The position numbers and the translations under genes are program-made. Below, in pieces: positions 10,515 to 22,762 of a DNA stretch of 64,000 bases. The DNA lies in NCBI GenBank assembly GCA_016584305.1, contig JACEEZ010020935.1:1-64000 (forward strand), given 5' to 3'. The notes beneath the pieces are model-generated. The model was not told the DNA's origin, did no database searches, and worked only from the letters and a program-made list of their open reading frames with translations. This DNA is from Chionoecetes opilio (taxonomy: Eukaryota > Arthropoda > Malacostraca > Decapoda > Majidae). How positions within the stretch are numbered: position 1 is the first letter of the stretch; every line of letters starts with the position of its first letter.

Positions 10515-12894
10515 TTAAAGCATGAGTTACAAGTTCTTGGGAAATCGTTGCGTAAGTGAAAATGCGTTAAACGGAATTCCATTTTCCCATGACTCCCATA
10601 TTATAAGTCGGAGATACGTTCTACGAAAAAAATCACAAAAACTAACCCTCTCATAAAATGCAGTATACATAATTTGGAGCATAGACATATGAAATATAAT
10701 AATCTTAAGTTAAATGATATATAGAAGTTGTATCACTATATAGAAGAATACTTGAGTCTTGAGGTGACAAGATGGTGGCTGGGTGGGTGTCGGCAGAGTT
10801 ACTGGGGAGGTGGGGGCATCATCGTCGGGAGACGTAGAAGTAGAGCGGCTGGTGATGTTTGGCAGCAGGTTTAGGAAGAATGATGTTTTTTTATAGTGTC
10901 TGTGTGCTGGTGGACTTTTCTTGATGAAAGCATCTTGTATATAGGCAGTGAGAGCCCACTTCTGACTGGTTTTCAAATTTGAGGACTGCGTTCACGGTTA
11001 GGATCGTATTCACAATGTCATGAATGCCACTTTCAAATTTGGAGATAACATCAGCAGATCTTCCTAGTTAAGTGAAGCTGCGGCTCTGGGTCATCTTGCA
11101 TCTGCAGTTCCTCTATAGTGCTCTGACTTGTTCGAGGCCATTAAGTCTTCGTCGCTGAGTCTCATCATGAGATGCCAACAGCTCAACAATATCTTCTACT
11201 CACACTTCGGTCCATACCAGCGTATGTGCAAGGTTACATTTCTCGCACGGACAGAGTTGGTTCAGGAAAACCTTTAAGTTGTGGACACAGTCTGGCCACA
11301 ATTTCTTCCAAACAGATTCATATTAGGATGGTGTGACCTCATCCCAGGATTCAGCAAATGGTGTCATGCATTTGATGTTGAAGTCCTTCCAAAAATTGAC
11401 GAATGGAGAGATTTCGTCAGCGTCCACAGGCATTAATCATTTTCTGAGGGTACGACGGAGATATAAGCTTTAAAGTGGCAATGCCCTTGGTCCATGGTTG
11501 GAATAGTGATTTGGTGTTTTTTGGTAAAAATCCATCGAATTGTGTTTCAGACAAGTCAGAAAGGTTGTTAGGGTGGGTGGACGGGCGTTGTCAGGAGCAG
11601 GAATGCATTGTGAGCAATATGCTTCCTCCTCAGTAGCGCTCCACAGCAGGGCAAAAATAATTGGTGAAAACCAATCCTGGAATATGTATTGGTTGGTTCC
11701 ACCGCTTTTTTTTTTTGCTAGAGCGGTAAATGACTGGCAGGACATTCTTAGGCATGACCCGTAAGCCGAGGGTTCTTGTTGAATAGCCAATGAGGAGCGG
11801 TCTTTATGCTTGAAATCACCCTCTGCATTGCCACCAAACCAGAGTGGACACTCTATCCTGGAGGCTTATGACCTGGTGCTTTCTTCTCCCCCTGGGATAT
11901 CACTGTCCTCTTTGGCATTCCTATTCCAGTAGAGTCCAGTTTCATCCAAAGTTGAACACTTGGGTTGCTGTGTACCCCCCGTCCTCGATTAATTTTCTTG
12001 AGGCACTGGCAGATAAGCTGAGCAGCTTCTTTGTCAGCCGACGCCGCCTCCCCAGGACTGTGTTACCGAGTGCAGATGAATTCCTGTCTGAACATTTCCA
12101 AACCAAGCCCTTGCTTGCATTGGAAGGTGAGGGAGCAGCAGCCTCACTAGGTCAGCACTTGCCTCACATCCTTAGCCAAATAAATCACATAAAGTGAGCG
12201 AGATTTTTCCTGCATCAGATGTTCGTTCATTGGCGAGTCATCCCGGCTGCACAGGTCGTTCCAACCATAATGCCAACAGTCTTTCCATCTCTTCCATGAT
12301 AGGGGGACGGAGCCTTGGAGTAACTTGCGACTGTCAACGGAAGTAGTAGCATTCTTCGCACTTGATTTAATTTTGTCCTTTTCCTTCTTAATTGTCACCA
12401 CAGTCGACGGAAGCAGGTTGAAACAAATTCGCGATGTCTTCAATCGCATCCCTCATCCTTTCGTCAACACTTCTAATTTAGTTTCTAAATTTATAGATTT
12501 TCTACACTTTTTAGGCTTGGAGGGCACTAGCAATACACTAGCAACACGCTTAGTAGACATTATGCAGTCGTTTTCACTCGATAATGGAGATATAACAGAA
12601 GCAACTGGAAATCCACTGTTTCTGTACCGCACAAAACGTAAAAAACGCATTACGGAGGGGAAGCTGAGCTGTGCGCTTGTTCGTTGGTCTTTACAGGGTA
12701 GTATATCATAAATATATTTATTTGTGGGTTTTGTTGACATTTTCTTTTTTTATCATTTTTGCATATTTTTATTGTCGTAACTTTGTGCGAACTTTCGAGA
12801 TTTTTATATGTTAATCGATTTTGGTATACAAAAGTTTTGTGCGTAACTCTGGAAAATGCGGTTAATCGAACCTGCGTTATACGGAGGGATGAGT
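10515..12894 (-). mobile_element. Tigger/pogo-clade DNA transposon, full-length but dead
   Basis: The element lies exactly between the two 430-bp direct repeats. The right end, read inward, is TCCCTCCGTATAACGCAGG, a Tigger-like terminus; the left end (TTGCGTAAGTGAAAATGCG) is more worn. The interior encodes a degraded Tigger transposase on the minus strand. Length of about 2.4 kb fits an autonomous Tigger. Confidence 0.75.
11000..12560 (-). pseudogene. Tigger transposase pseudogene
   Basis: The start is placed at 12560, where a methionine opens MSTKRVASVLLVPSKPKK, followed by INLETKLEVLTKG, the N-terminal CENP-B-type helix-turn-helix start. The DDE core follows: LDETGLYWNR near 11930 gives the first aspartate, FGGNAEGDFKHK near 11820 a conserved strand, and DNARP near 11600 the second aspartate region. 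QGHCHFKAYIS near 11450 matches the block after the IQPMDQG motif, and HPNMNLFGRNC near 11310 the C-terminal helix region. Reading requires several frame changes and crosses stops, so it is not functional. The family (pogo/Tigger, Tc1-mariner superfamily) is secure from motif order. Confidence 0.88.
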
Positions 12895-13320
12895 GTGGTT
12901 TAGGGGTCCATCAAAGTCTCTCAAACTTTCTCAACGGATTCAATAATGTCACAATACTAATAGGAAAAATGAAGGAAAAGAGCATAAAATGTTCTTCTGA
13001 AATAGTTTTCAAACTCAAGGGTGAGGGTAGTTGCGCCTGTGAGCTTCCACCACCTGGAGCAGGGCCTGCTTGGTTTTCTCTCCGTGGTAGGGAGTCGTGG
13101 TACGATGAAATCATCGCCACCCCACGTCGGCCCCGTCGTTGTGACGCTGAGGTTCTTCACTGTGGACACCCCCTTCTGTACGCAGGGTTTGCTTCACACT
13201 CGTCCACAGGGAGGGAAAAGGAAGAGATGTCGATGTTGAGGAGGGTGATTGCGCGCGAACAGAGGCGCTGGAGGGTGGATAGTGAGGGGAGCGAGGAGTT
13301 GATGAGTTGATCCGCAGGCC
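12895..13320 (+). repeat. 430-bp direct repeat, right copy
   Basis: Second copy of the repeat at 10064-10505. Both share the segments AATACTAATAGGAAAAATGA, TTCCACCACCTGGAGCAGG and GAGGAAAAG-type blocks. Indels distinguish the two. Confidence 0.85.
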
Positions 13321-13399
13321 TTGTTGAACGGATTCGGTCGATGCCTTCCTTCCTCGTCTCTCAGCAATTCTTCTTCTTATCCTCATGCGATCCTCTCTT

Positions 13400-14760
13400 C
13401 TTTTTTTTTTTCAAAAGAGACGCCCCCACGAGATCAGCGCCGAGGTAACCAGAGATGGCGGAGAATGTGGTGAGGTCGTCTTCCCGATCGCTCCGTGATC
13501 TCTGGAAGTGGTGCAGGTCCTTCACGAGGTTGAAGGTCGTTGTACGCAGCTTCGGTCGCAGCCCCGCCCGCCATCCACGCGGGCGCGAGTATGAGAGAGA
13601 ACGACGAAGAGAGCCGATCCTTTCAAGTACCTTGCCTCCCGCTGTCATTTGCACGTGGGACCGAACATGCGGATCTGAGAAACGTAGATTGCCTTTGCAA
13701 TCAACGGGCGTGGTGGAGGTCCCGCTTCTTGATCGGCTGGACGGAGGTTTCGGTGAGATAGAAAGAGGACCGGTGCACAACTCGCGGTAGTCCTCTCGGA
13801 CTTTCTTCGACTGGATCCCTGTCTCCATTCGCAACCGATCCATGCATCCTTCAACGACGGAAACGAGGATCGATCTTCGGGTCGACGGACGTTGTAGATG
13901 GCTTTGGGATCTTCATGAGGGATGTAGGGACACTGTTCCCGGAACGCCTGAACAAAACTGAACGTTGGTCCAGAGGATGGCCCCATACCTCCTGAACGCA
14001 GCGGCCAGGATAGATTCGATTGGACGTGGGGCGGCAGGCAAGGTTGAGAAGAGGTTTCCCAAAGCTTCTTCTAGAAGACGACAGCAACGGTATGAATTCC
14101 TGTATTGCTGGCTGTCGGGTGTCGACAAGACATACCGACCAACCTTCTCCTGATACCCCACTCGCCGAGAACTTCCACCACCCTTTGTAGCCATCGCTGG
14201 CCTCCCTTCCCGCTGGGAGCTTTGGCATTCAAGCAGCTTCTCTTTTGCCAGGGCAGGACTGGAAACATGATTGGAAGACGATTCTACAAGATTCCCTTCT
14301 CCTTCTCGAGTTAGGTCGGGAAGCAATTTACCATCCCAGTGAACGATCAAGAGGAGGCTCTTCTGCATTGATGAACTCTTGAAGGAGTCTTGATGACCTC
14401 CGCAAGCGCCGTCCTGGTCATCATTCTGGATAGACGAAGTGTGCTTCGGGGAAGCGGCGTTAATCCTGAGTGGAAGCCACAGCCTGGAGGAGGTGGGTCG
14501 CCTCCGGTCTGAGAGGTTCGTCGGTCCAGCGTAGAGACCACTTCGGTGTAACCTTTCAGCCGCTTCTTGGGGGAGGCTGCTGACCTGTACGATGATGTTT
14601 CCCTCGAACCGGGAATTCTCCTGGACGATGGTCCAGATGGACGGTGCCGAAGAGTCGGAAAGTCCACCGTAGCGAAACTTCTCAGCCTTTGCATCTTCTC
14701 CTTCTCCGCCATCTCACTTTTCCGCGCCAAACTTCTCATCCGCAACGTTTCCTTGCCTCA
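13400..14760 (-). pseudogene. Family G transposase-like protein, copy 1, frameshifted
   Basis: Frames on the minus strand join in this order: KGYTEVVSTLDR near 14540, LIVHWDGKLLPDLT near 14340, PKLPAG near 14220, TASNTGIHT near 14100, LLEEALGKPLLNLACR near 14050, GPSSGPTF and FREQCPYI near 13960-13930, then REDYREL near 13790 and a PLIAKAIYVSQIRMFG segment near 13690. I recognise this series as an arthropod and cnidarian protein family left unnamed in databases, in which an invariant D-T-T-x-x-N-T-G block precedes a CRHH-type block. The layout resembles an RNase H-fold transposase core, but that is inference. At least five frame changes are needed. The nearby plus-strand open frames are mirror artefacts of its GC-rich codons. 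Confidence 0.6.
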
Positions 14761-15536
14761 CCAGATCTTGGTCTACTCCGGCCATTGCCATTGAGTCCGC
14801 TCCGTTCGATGATCCCTCAGGAAGCTTGGTCCTCTTTGTTCTCATGGACGAAAAAGCATCTTATGCGATATGCGAAGAGGCGACTGAGCTCGTCTGAAAT
14901 GGAACTTTCCTTTGCTGTTGAGTGTCCGTACTCCTCTCCTATTAATTTTCAGCCTTCTCGTATTTCTTTCACTACGGATTCAACTGACTGATGATGAACG
15001 ATCTCAATTTGGGATTTTCTGGGCTTTCACCCACAACTTCCACGAGTTCAGGACAACAGCCCTTCACGGTTGCTCTTGAGTTACATCCGAATGAGTTACA
15101 AACCGACGCAGCACTTCTTCTCAGTGACAATGGCTGGCAGTGAATTTCCTAGACAATGGTTGATCAAAGGGAACAGTTCCGTGCTTTTCCGTGTAGAACA
15201 CGCCATACTCACTCACTCGGGAATCAAAGAAGAAAAAAAAATAGAGATAAAAAAAAGAAAAAGAAAAAAGAGTACTTTTAACACCGACCGACAGCGACCG
15301 AAAGCTAACTGACGTTCTCCCTCTTCTCCCACATGGACGGTCTCCCTTCTCTCCCACCGGATGTAGCAAACCCCACCGGATGTAACAACTTCCTTCCTCA
15401 TTGATGGACCCCTAAATATTTTTTGTAACTGTGGGCAAATTTGGCCAGGAGATTTTCTAGTCAGGTAGAAAACAAAATAATCAAATGCCCCAAGACTATT
15501 CAAATTTGAATTTTTCCCCTAGATTTGGATCACCCT

Positions 15537-15728
15537 CATATATATATATATATAATATAGTTATATATAGTTATATATAAAGTTATATGTATATAGTTAT
15601 ATGTATATAGTTATATATATATAGTATATATATATAGTAGATATATACGTTTATATATAATATATAATATATAATATTATTATATATATATATATATCAT
15701 ATATATATATATATATATATAATTATTA
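15537..15728. repeat. (TA)n and TATAGTTA microsatellite
   Basis: Imperfect TA repeats with a TAGTTATATA sub-pattern separate the two family G copies. Confidence 0.95.
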
Positions 15729-18417
15729 AGGGTGTCCCAAGATCATAGACGGAAAAAATGAAACATGTTTTTTCACTGCCTGTTATTTTACTTCGTTCAC
15801 ACATGCCTAAGAAGAGTCCTGTGGAAATTAGATGAAATTCGGGAAATATTTAGGGGTCGCGACAAAACTGAACAATTTTTCTATAACCTTCAAAAACAAA
15901 GAAAAAAACTCCAAAACATCCCACATTTTTAGAAAGAAACTTATAAGGAAACCAAAGCAGAACAGTTTCATGTTCCATCAGGAAAGCCCTTCTTTGAAGG
16001 CCTCCTCTTTTCCCGCCCCACAAGTTCGATGTGGTTGGACAACTGGAGGGAGATACTGTGCGGACGACTTCGTGGACCCCAGGTAGCGCTGGGACTAGGG
16101 CGTGGGGGGATGCCCGCTCCGCGGCATCGTTGGAACACCGGAGGGCGAGCCAAGTGCCCGTTTCCGAGTGTCTTGAATCGTCGTCCTCCTCACAATGCCG
16201 TGTCCTTTGCCAGGAAGCCCTCGGCCGCGTCGAAGTTTCATGAAAGAAGGATAGGACCGTTGTCTTCGAAGGACGAGACGAGAGGAGGAAGGACATTGTC
16301 ATCTTTTTTCCCTCCATCGCTTGAGTTCCTTTTCGAGGTTAGCTTGTCCAATGCCCTTGACAATCTGCCTTCTTCTCCTCCACATCAATCCTTGAGTTCG
16401 AAGAAGGCCAGTCCCGCTTTTTCCTCGGAAACGTACCCAGGTGGCGCGCAGGGCTGTTATGCTTGCCTGGCAACGGTTTGCAGGGTATGTCTTGAGGATA
16501 TCGAGAAGAGCACATCGTTCAACGGAGCTTCACAGAGATCGGGGCCCATGCCATTGCTTGCAGTACACCAGAGCAAACGAAGAGGGCCATCGTTTTTCCA
16601 CCCCCGGGCTTTCTCTCGACCAGTCAGCGACAGCTGGGATTTCAGCATCTGAAAGCTTGAGGCAGTAGATGGCCTTGGCCACTCCACTGGGCTGATGGAG
16701 AAGCACAGGACGGCGGAAGGTTGGACTGGACTTCTTTCACCACGAGGAAACAGTAGGAGAGATGGAGAAGGCTTCAATAGTTTCCCTGGGTTGTTCTTCG
16801 ACACAGAGCCCCTTCAGGAAGGCCAATGCGTCGTCCTTCAGGCTGTGGCAGTGTATTGGTGGCGAGAACTCTACGAGGTTCTCCGATGTTTCCACCGCTC
16901 TCTGCGAGGGAATCCACGACAGGACATCGACACGGGAGTCGTGAGATTCCAAATGTCAGGACCAGAGAAGAGCCGAGGGTGCTTCGAAGACATCCTGAGG
17001 ATCACTCGTGGACAATGATGCGGCAGGCCAACCAAAGCAAGCTTCGTCCGAGTCTTGTCCTCAATCCGAATGCAAGCACCTGCACCATGCCAGTGTTCGA
17101 AGCCGTGTGTCGAAACAGAAGGCGATGATCTTGTTCCCTGACGCCCGCTTCGCCACCTCCTTCAGACCACGCAGCCACGTTTCTGCCAGTTCGAATTCCG
17201 GGGGAGCTTGCCGGGACCCCAAGAAGAACTCGGCGGCATCTTCCCTGTGAGGAGGACGGTCCGGATGCGGTCCTCCGTATCGCCAGAGAGGGACGGGAGG
17301 AGTTTTCCGTTCCCAATGCAGGACCAACCGCTCGGGTATCTCCTGTATGCAGTATCCACGATCTTCTCGGCGGCGCTCTCTCCCGCAATCGTGCTTGATG
17401 GACGTGCTTTCTTCGGAGACCGCCCATTACTCCACAATGCCATTCCAAAAAACTTGATGCGGTAGCTGCGAACGTTGACGTTAGCTTGCCGCCACCGACA
17501 ACTTCTCTCTATCCCAAATGAAATGAGGTTAAGATCCTTCACGGAGATCAGATGGCGACTGTTGAGTTTTTCCTATTGGCTTCGGATCCACGAGCCGGTT
17601 GATGACGCGTCGACACAGGACTGCTGCTGCTGCTACTGCTTTGGCTTGCGGATTTCGCCCTTTCAGTCAGCCTGGCAAGTCGCTGTCTTCACGTTCCCGG
17701 AAGCCGCATTGAGTCAAGTTCCGCGCTCGACCTGCTTCTCCACCTTCTTCGCTGGCACGCGGTCAATTCCAGCCATGGATGATTCCCCTCTGTCTTCTCT
17801 CTGACTCCGTAGGATCCTTGTCCTCGTCCTTCACGTCTGACGTTGGAGAGGAGGAGGTTGTGCCAGAGGTCGAAGATTTCTTGGAGGTTCTCCTTGAAAA
17901 TCTCCTCATCCATACGATGTTTCGGCTGTTCTTCTTTGTTCTTGTCTTCTGAGGTCATGTACGCCTTACAGCTGTGACAGCTTCGTGCCGGCGTGTTTAT
18001 TACTGTAGTTGTCGGAATCCCGGCGCGCGACCAGAAGGGGAGAACCTCCTCCACCACCGCCTTCCTGCGCCCGCTCGCCGTCTGCCCCATCTCCCTGGGC
18101 GTGGTGGTAGTAGCGGAGTAGGACCGCATCCTTCGATGGTAGCCGGGGCTCGGTGATTTCATCGATGGAGCCTTGTCGATCAGCCAAAGATTACTAGCGG
18201 CTCTTGTTGCCATGTTGATAAAACCTGAGGAGAAAAAGTGGAAATTAGAAAAATCCTGAAATTCGGACGTCACGTCACCATAAAACTGTTCACTTGTCGG
18301 ACCCTAAATATTACTTCAATTCGCCCAAAATTTCAAAGCGAATATGTTTACTATGAGAGAACCGGAATAAAACACCCGAGCGTGCAACATTCAAATCTTA
18401 TGCATTTGGGACACCCT
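15729..18417 (-). mobile_element. Family G transposon, copy 2
   Basis: The left end AGGGTGTCCCAAGATC and the right end, inverted (AGGGTGTCCCAAATGC), are matching termini; a second shared block AATATTTAGGGGTC / AATATTTAGGGTCC lies about 110 bp inside each end. The element is about 2.7 kb and is flanked on both sides by (TA)n. The single decayed gene fills most of it on the minus strand. TA is the likely target duplication but cannot be told from the surrounding TA tracts. Confidence 0.7.
15990..18213 (-). pseudogene. Family G transposase-like protein, copy 2, frameshifted
   Basis: The start is taken at 18213, where MATRAASNLWLIDKAP opens after TTTTCTCCTCAG, which could be a splice acceptor. 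The next recognisable blocks are VLPFWSRAGIPT near 18050 and EEIFKENLQEIFDLWH near 17900, then a KLLPSLSGDTEDRIRTVL block near 17290. A HTASNTGM block near 17090 and RSLLWLACR near 17030 parallel TASNTG and NLACR in copy 1, and DALAFLKGL near 16830 marks the C-terminal half. The order equals that of copy 1, which supports one protein of roughly 600-700 residues. Several frameshifts separate the blocks. Function as transposase is inferred from its place between matching termini. Confidence 0.62.
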
Positions 18418-18454
18418 ATAATTATTATATATATAATATTATATATATATTATA

Positions 18455-18504
<50 letters not shown>

Positions 18505-18523
18505 AGAATATATATATATATAT
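18418..18523. repeat. (TA)n microsatellite
   Basis: Long TA tract adjoining the right end of family G copy 2. Confidence 0.95.
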
Positions 18524-18600
18524 AGTTTTACCCACCCGAGTTCGCGCTTGCTTTCTCCGGAGGCAGTAAACGCGAAACTCGAGGATCGCGAAACTCGGGT
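18524..18600 (+). mobile_element. Tigger-like terminus, family E, left-end fragment
   Basis: The sequence reads CCCACCCGAGTTCGCG and, further in, CGCGAAACTCGAGGATCGCG. The same subterminal block is found before the right-hand terminus at 31195-31312. Only one end is recognisable here. Confidence 0.45.
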
Positions 18601-20505
18601 ATTGAAAACACTGTTAAAAATGCTTATTTAGTCGGTGCGAGTGTCCCTACCGTAGTTTACAGTTAGAATACTCACTTTTTTTTTGCCCCCAAAAATATCC
18701 TGAAAATGCCTCAAGCCCCTGTCCACCCAACAGGGAATGGTAACGGGGTTAGCCTAGGGTTTGTGACCCGCCTCGGGATGGTGGCTTCGGCTAACCACTA
18801 GTAGAGGATGAGGAGAGGAGGGAAAGGATGGAGAGGAGGAGAGGCGCTTGAGATTGAGCTTGAGTTGGGAAGTCACCAGCGGATGCTGTCGGTAAGTCTT
18901 TCAGTCCGGTGTTCTCCCACACACGTATTCTGTTTTCCACTAGCAAAATCGTCCTAACGAACGATACTTTGATCTTGTCTTGATCATTATAGGTGGCCTA
19001 TTCTTCTAGGCCAGGCCTTTGAACCGTTGTTTGCATAATAAATAACAACCTCGTGAAATAAGTAGGAACCTGACCTAGCTCACAACCACAAATCAGCCCA
19101 CACGATCCTTACTTATTTACCACAAAATACGCCTTTGGTAAAGTGATTAAACAAGGACGTGTGTGGATACTGTGGTATGCTGGAGAACTGTGGAGAGAGG
19201 AGAGAAGAGAGGACATTAATTGGAGGTAGGTACCATAGGACGGGAGGACAACCATTAGTGTATGTGATTAGTTTAGTACGAAAAAGGCATTGAGTGATCT
19301 AGCTCTGTACACTCCTTATGTCTAATGTTTAGTAGTTCTTTTATGTATGATAAGGCAGGTTGAAGGGATATCTTGTTAAAAACTTCCATCTTCTGTCTCT
19401 CAGATTCGTCTCTTTCTTGTGACCTTTGACGCTTAGTATCACCGCATAGGTTCTCTACTCAAACTTCGTTAACAAGCTTTGCCACTCTTCCCTTGTCTAT
19501 TTCACCGGTGATACTAAAACATTTTCCTTTGTTTTGGTCTTAGTGAGTGAGGGGCGTCGCTGATGGTTGGTGTGACAGTGTTATAGCGCAATTACACTGT
19601 CAAAATTGCCTTCCTCTCTTACTCTCCTGTCTCCTCCAGTAAACCCTCCAAACATAGTACCACACAAACGTCCAGAATCATGGTGAATCACTTATAAAAG
19701 GAGTATTATGTGGTAAATAGTAAGCAGCGGCGGGGGTGTAAGGTAAAGTGCTACTTATTCGAGGTGGTACCTATCTTCTGCGACACCGAGCTGCTCCTGT
19801 ATAGAAAAACACAACACACACACCGCACTGGGGCTGGGCAGGCAACCGTTTTAATTTTGGCTAACTTTCATGGGATTCAAATACGAGAAGGATACATTCT
19901 TGTAAATTAAGACGTGTCATATAGAGTGTTTTTTTCCTGCTACTTTAACATGAAAAATATAAAAAATGCTCGATCATTTTCTCATTTTCGTATGATCAAT
20001 GCTCAGTTTGGGTAACCAATACATCCTATAAACCAATACTCCTCCTTGCATAACTTGGGGGCTATGCCCACCTGGACCAGCATACCTCCCTCTAGTTAAC
20101 TAACCTAACATGGGCATTGGATACGTAACCTAATACGGTATTATTTTAGCATTAGGGACCGAAATTCCCGTACATACAATTTGGAGTGTGGTCTGGTTTA
20201 CCTTATTTAATTCTATGAAACATTTTCGTTCTATGAGTTTCCGTCGCAAATCATTACTTTCGGAAGATAATGACATGTTTCTAGGGGGGCGAGAGCCAAG
20301 TGTTTACGTCGCCTGATGATTTTCTTCCTCTTGTGACCTGCATCGCCATCTGTTCTTCCCTTGCCGCGGACACTTTTTTAATGCAGATCTTGACATTAGT
20401 TTGGAGGTTAAGCGTGCTGTTAGGTTAGGTTTGTTGTTCTGGTCTGAAAGTTTGCTCACATCCAACCGTGTTCTGAGAAGGGTAACCATGTCTAAATCCT
20501 TCAAA
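18600..20505. other. Unassigned sequence
   Basis: No coding motif, tandem array or terminus could be supported. Two GA-rich segments (18800-18850, 19190-19220) and a GTTAGGTTAGG motif near 20418 are noted. Confidence 0.55.
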
Positions 20506-20509
20506 CTAC

Positions 20510-22035
20510 CGTCCTATAACTTTTGACTTCCCTGAGCCTTTCTCAAAGTTTTTTGAATCTATACTTAATAAGAAGATTCTAAAGCATCTATCTTCTCACA
20601 ATCTCTACTGATCGTCAGTATTTTCCGTAAGGGCGATCTACTGGCGATCTTCTAGCTTTCCTAACTGAATCTTGGTCATCCTCCTTTATGTGGGTTTCGG
20701 TGACAACTTTTGCTGTTAGCCCTTGACATATCAAAAGCTTTTTGATAGGTCTGGCACAAATCTTAATTTCCAAACTCCCTCCATTCGGTTTCTATCCTTC
20801 TCGCATCCTGTACCTTCTTTTAAGTTTCCTTTCAAAACCGTTCTATTGCAGCTACGTTAGACGGACATTGTTTTTCTTCTCCTAATCGTATCAATAGTTG
20901 GTTGTTCCCCATGGTTCTGTCCTATCACCCACTCATCTTTCTATTATTCATTAATGATCTTCTAAGTCTAACCTAAGCCCCTATCCCTCCCTACCGCTGT
21001 TATTCACCCTGCATTTTTTAAAAAACAGGTCATGTATTAGACTCCAACTCAACATGAACTAAGTTGATTCACGGAGAAGATGCCCACGCGCGCCTAACTT
21101 CTGATCTTTCTATTATTTCTGATTGGGGCAAAGCAAACCTTGTTTTGTTCAATGCCTCAAAAAACACTCCATTTCTTCACCTATCTAACGACAAACCCCA
21201 TCGCAGATAACTAACCCCTCTTTCTTCATACACTCAACTGTCTCCTTCTTCTAGCCATGAACAATTCTAGGACTATCCATTTACTACAAATCATTGAACT
21301 GGGAAATCTCACTTCTCATCTCTTTGCTAAAAAAACAGCTTCTAAGAGTTAGGTGGTGCTGTGGCGTGCTGCGTCCTTTTTTTTCTCCCTCGGGGGGGGG
21401 GACCAATTGCTTTGCATCTCGTACAGGTCCTTATCCGCCACATGTATGTGAGTATGTCTCCACATGTTTGGGAGGATCCACTCATACCGCTGTCCTAACA
21501 GGTTTGAGTCAAAACGCTTTTTCGGGGCGGTGCGGGTGTGCGAAGCTCCTCTCCTCTGACTGACTGTCTTCATCTTTAAAATCACCGCCGCAATGTTGCT
21601 TCTCTTGCTCTCTTTCTTACCCTTATTTTTCATGCTCACTGCTCTCCTTAACTGCTAACTTCTTCCTCCCCCCTCCCGCGCCTCGCTGCAACAAAGACTT
21701 TACCCCCCCTAAACTCATTCCCATCCTATTCTGTCCATCTTCCTAAATGCATTTAGTTTTAATCAGTATTTTACATCTTTTCATCCCTTTCACTGGTAAA
21801 CTCTGGAAACTCTCTTCCCTGTTTCTTCTATTTTTCCGACTTTCCTATGACTGTAAAAATCTTTTCAAAAGAAAGTAACAGCACCTCCCGAACTAAATTG
21901 GCCTAACCCTTTGTTTTTAATTTTATTCTCTTACTGTTCTTCTTATAGGGACTGGGCAACTAGCGGCTTTGTGGTTACCGCATCTTTTGTTGTGCCCTTG
22001 GCCCTTTCCCTGTGGATGTAAAAAAACAAAAAAAC
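20510..22035 (+). pseudogene. 5'-truncated Jockey/BS-like non-LTR retrotransposon, reverse transcriptase part
   Basis: Blocks on the plus strand follow the order of a non-LTR reverse transcriptase: FSKFFESILNKKILKHL near 20540, a GRSTGDLLAFL-type block near 20640, a DISKAFDR block near 20725, a GSVLSPT-type block near 20920, FLFINDL-type near 20945, then the C-terminal LNWEISLLI near 21300 and GGSTHTAVL near 21475. The 3' end is near 22035 and has a short A-rich tail. Frames change often and stops are frequent. The family is one I recognise as very common in decapod genomes. The endonuclease half is missing, so the copy is 5'-truncated as usual for this mechanism. Confidence 0.82.
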
Positions 22036-22039
22036 AAGG

Positions 22040-22762
22040 TTGTGAGTCAAAAGGTGGGGTTAGGTTAGTTTAATTTTCATATCTCCTATACACTCGGAAT
22101 CTCCTTCCTATTAAAAAAGCATCTTATATCTCGCGAAAGAAGTGCTTTGTGACGGAAGCTCATCGAGAAAATTGTTTCCTAGAATCCAATAAGGTAACAG
22201 AAACCATACTCCCAATTGTGTATGGGAATTCTGGCCCTAGTGTAAAGTATTACTAAATTACGTAACATGCTTAAAACATTATAAAAAAAACTAACATACA
22301 ACCTAGAAAAAGACAAGAAATGACTATGAACTCAAAGACTGGAAACCCAAACGTGTGCGGGTTGGTAATTTTTTCCGCCTACCAATAGAATTGTGAATAA
22401 CACTCGCATAATGTTTGTAGTGTCCCCTGAGGCATGGTATACATGTTGTGTAAGTTTTTGAGGTTTGTCTAAATTTTAGTTGGAAGGGAATAGTTTTTTT
22501 TTTTTAATATATTATAAGCCAATTTACGCACCCCCAGATTAGGTCCATTTACCACCCCATTTTAGTGTAAACAATCGGCGGTCCCGCACTTCGCATGTAT
22601 TACTAACAGAGCTATAATGAAATTTGTTCAAACTTTAATAGACATATAGGGTAGTGACCCTCATGATGATTGTTTAACTTTTGTATTGTTTTATTTCAAT
22701 AGATATGGAAGCTAGATCAAAGTTTGTCAAAAAACCGGACCAAAATTCCCCGTCAGGCACTA
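22040..22762. other. Unassigned AT-rich sequence
   Basis: No motif or repeat structure is seen apart from a poly-T run near 22494. Confidence 0.55.

Larger units (their letters stand above)
9966..15536 (-). mobile_element. Family G transposon, copy 1, with a Tigger insertion
   Basis: The left end AGGGTGGTCCAAAAA and the right end, inverted (AGGGTGATCCAAAT), form terminal inverted repeats; subterminal GGTCCATCA-type blocks occur near both ends (10078, 15405). Both edges abut (TA)n tracts. Inside, on the minus strand, are remnants of an uncharacterised transposase-like protein (13400-14760) also present in the neighbouring copy at 15729-18417. A Tigger element interrupts the left part, flanked by 430-bp direct repeats. 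The terminus resembles IS630-Tc1-mariner ends, but the protein does not let me assign a superfamily. Confidence 0.6.

Noticed and set aside
13455..14991. Plus-strand frames of 62-115 codons in GC-rich sequence
   Set aside because: They mirror the minus-strand family G protein remnants.
20418..20430. GTTAGGTTAGG as interstitial telomere repeat
   Set aside because: Only two TTAGG units are present, too few to distinguish from chance.
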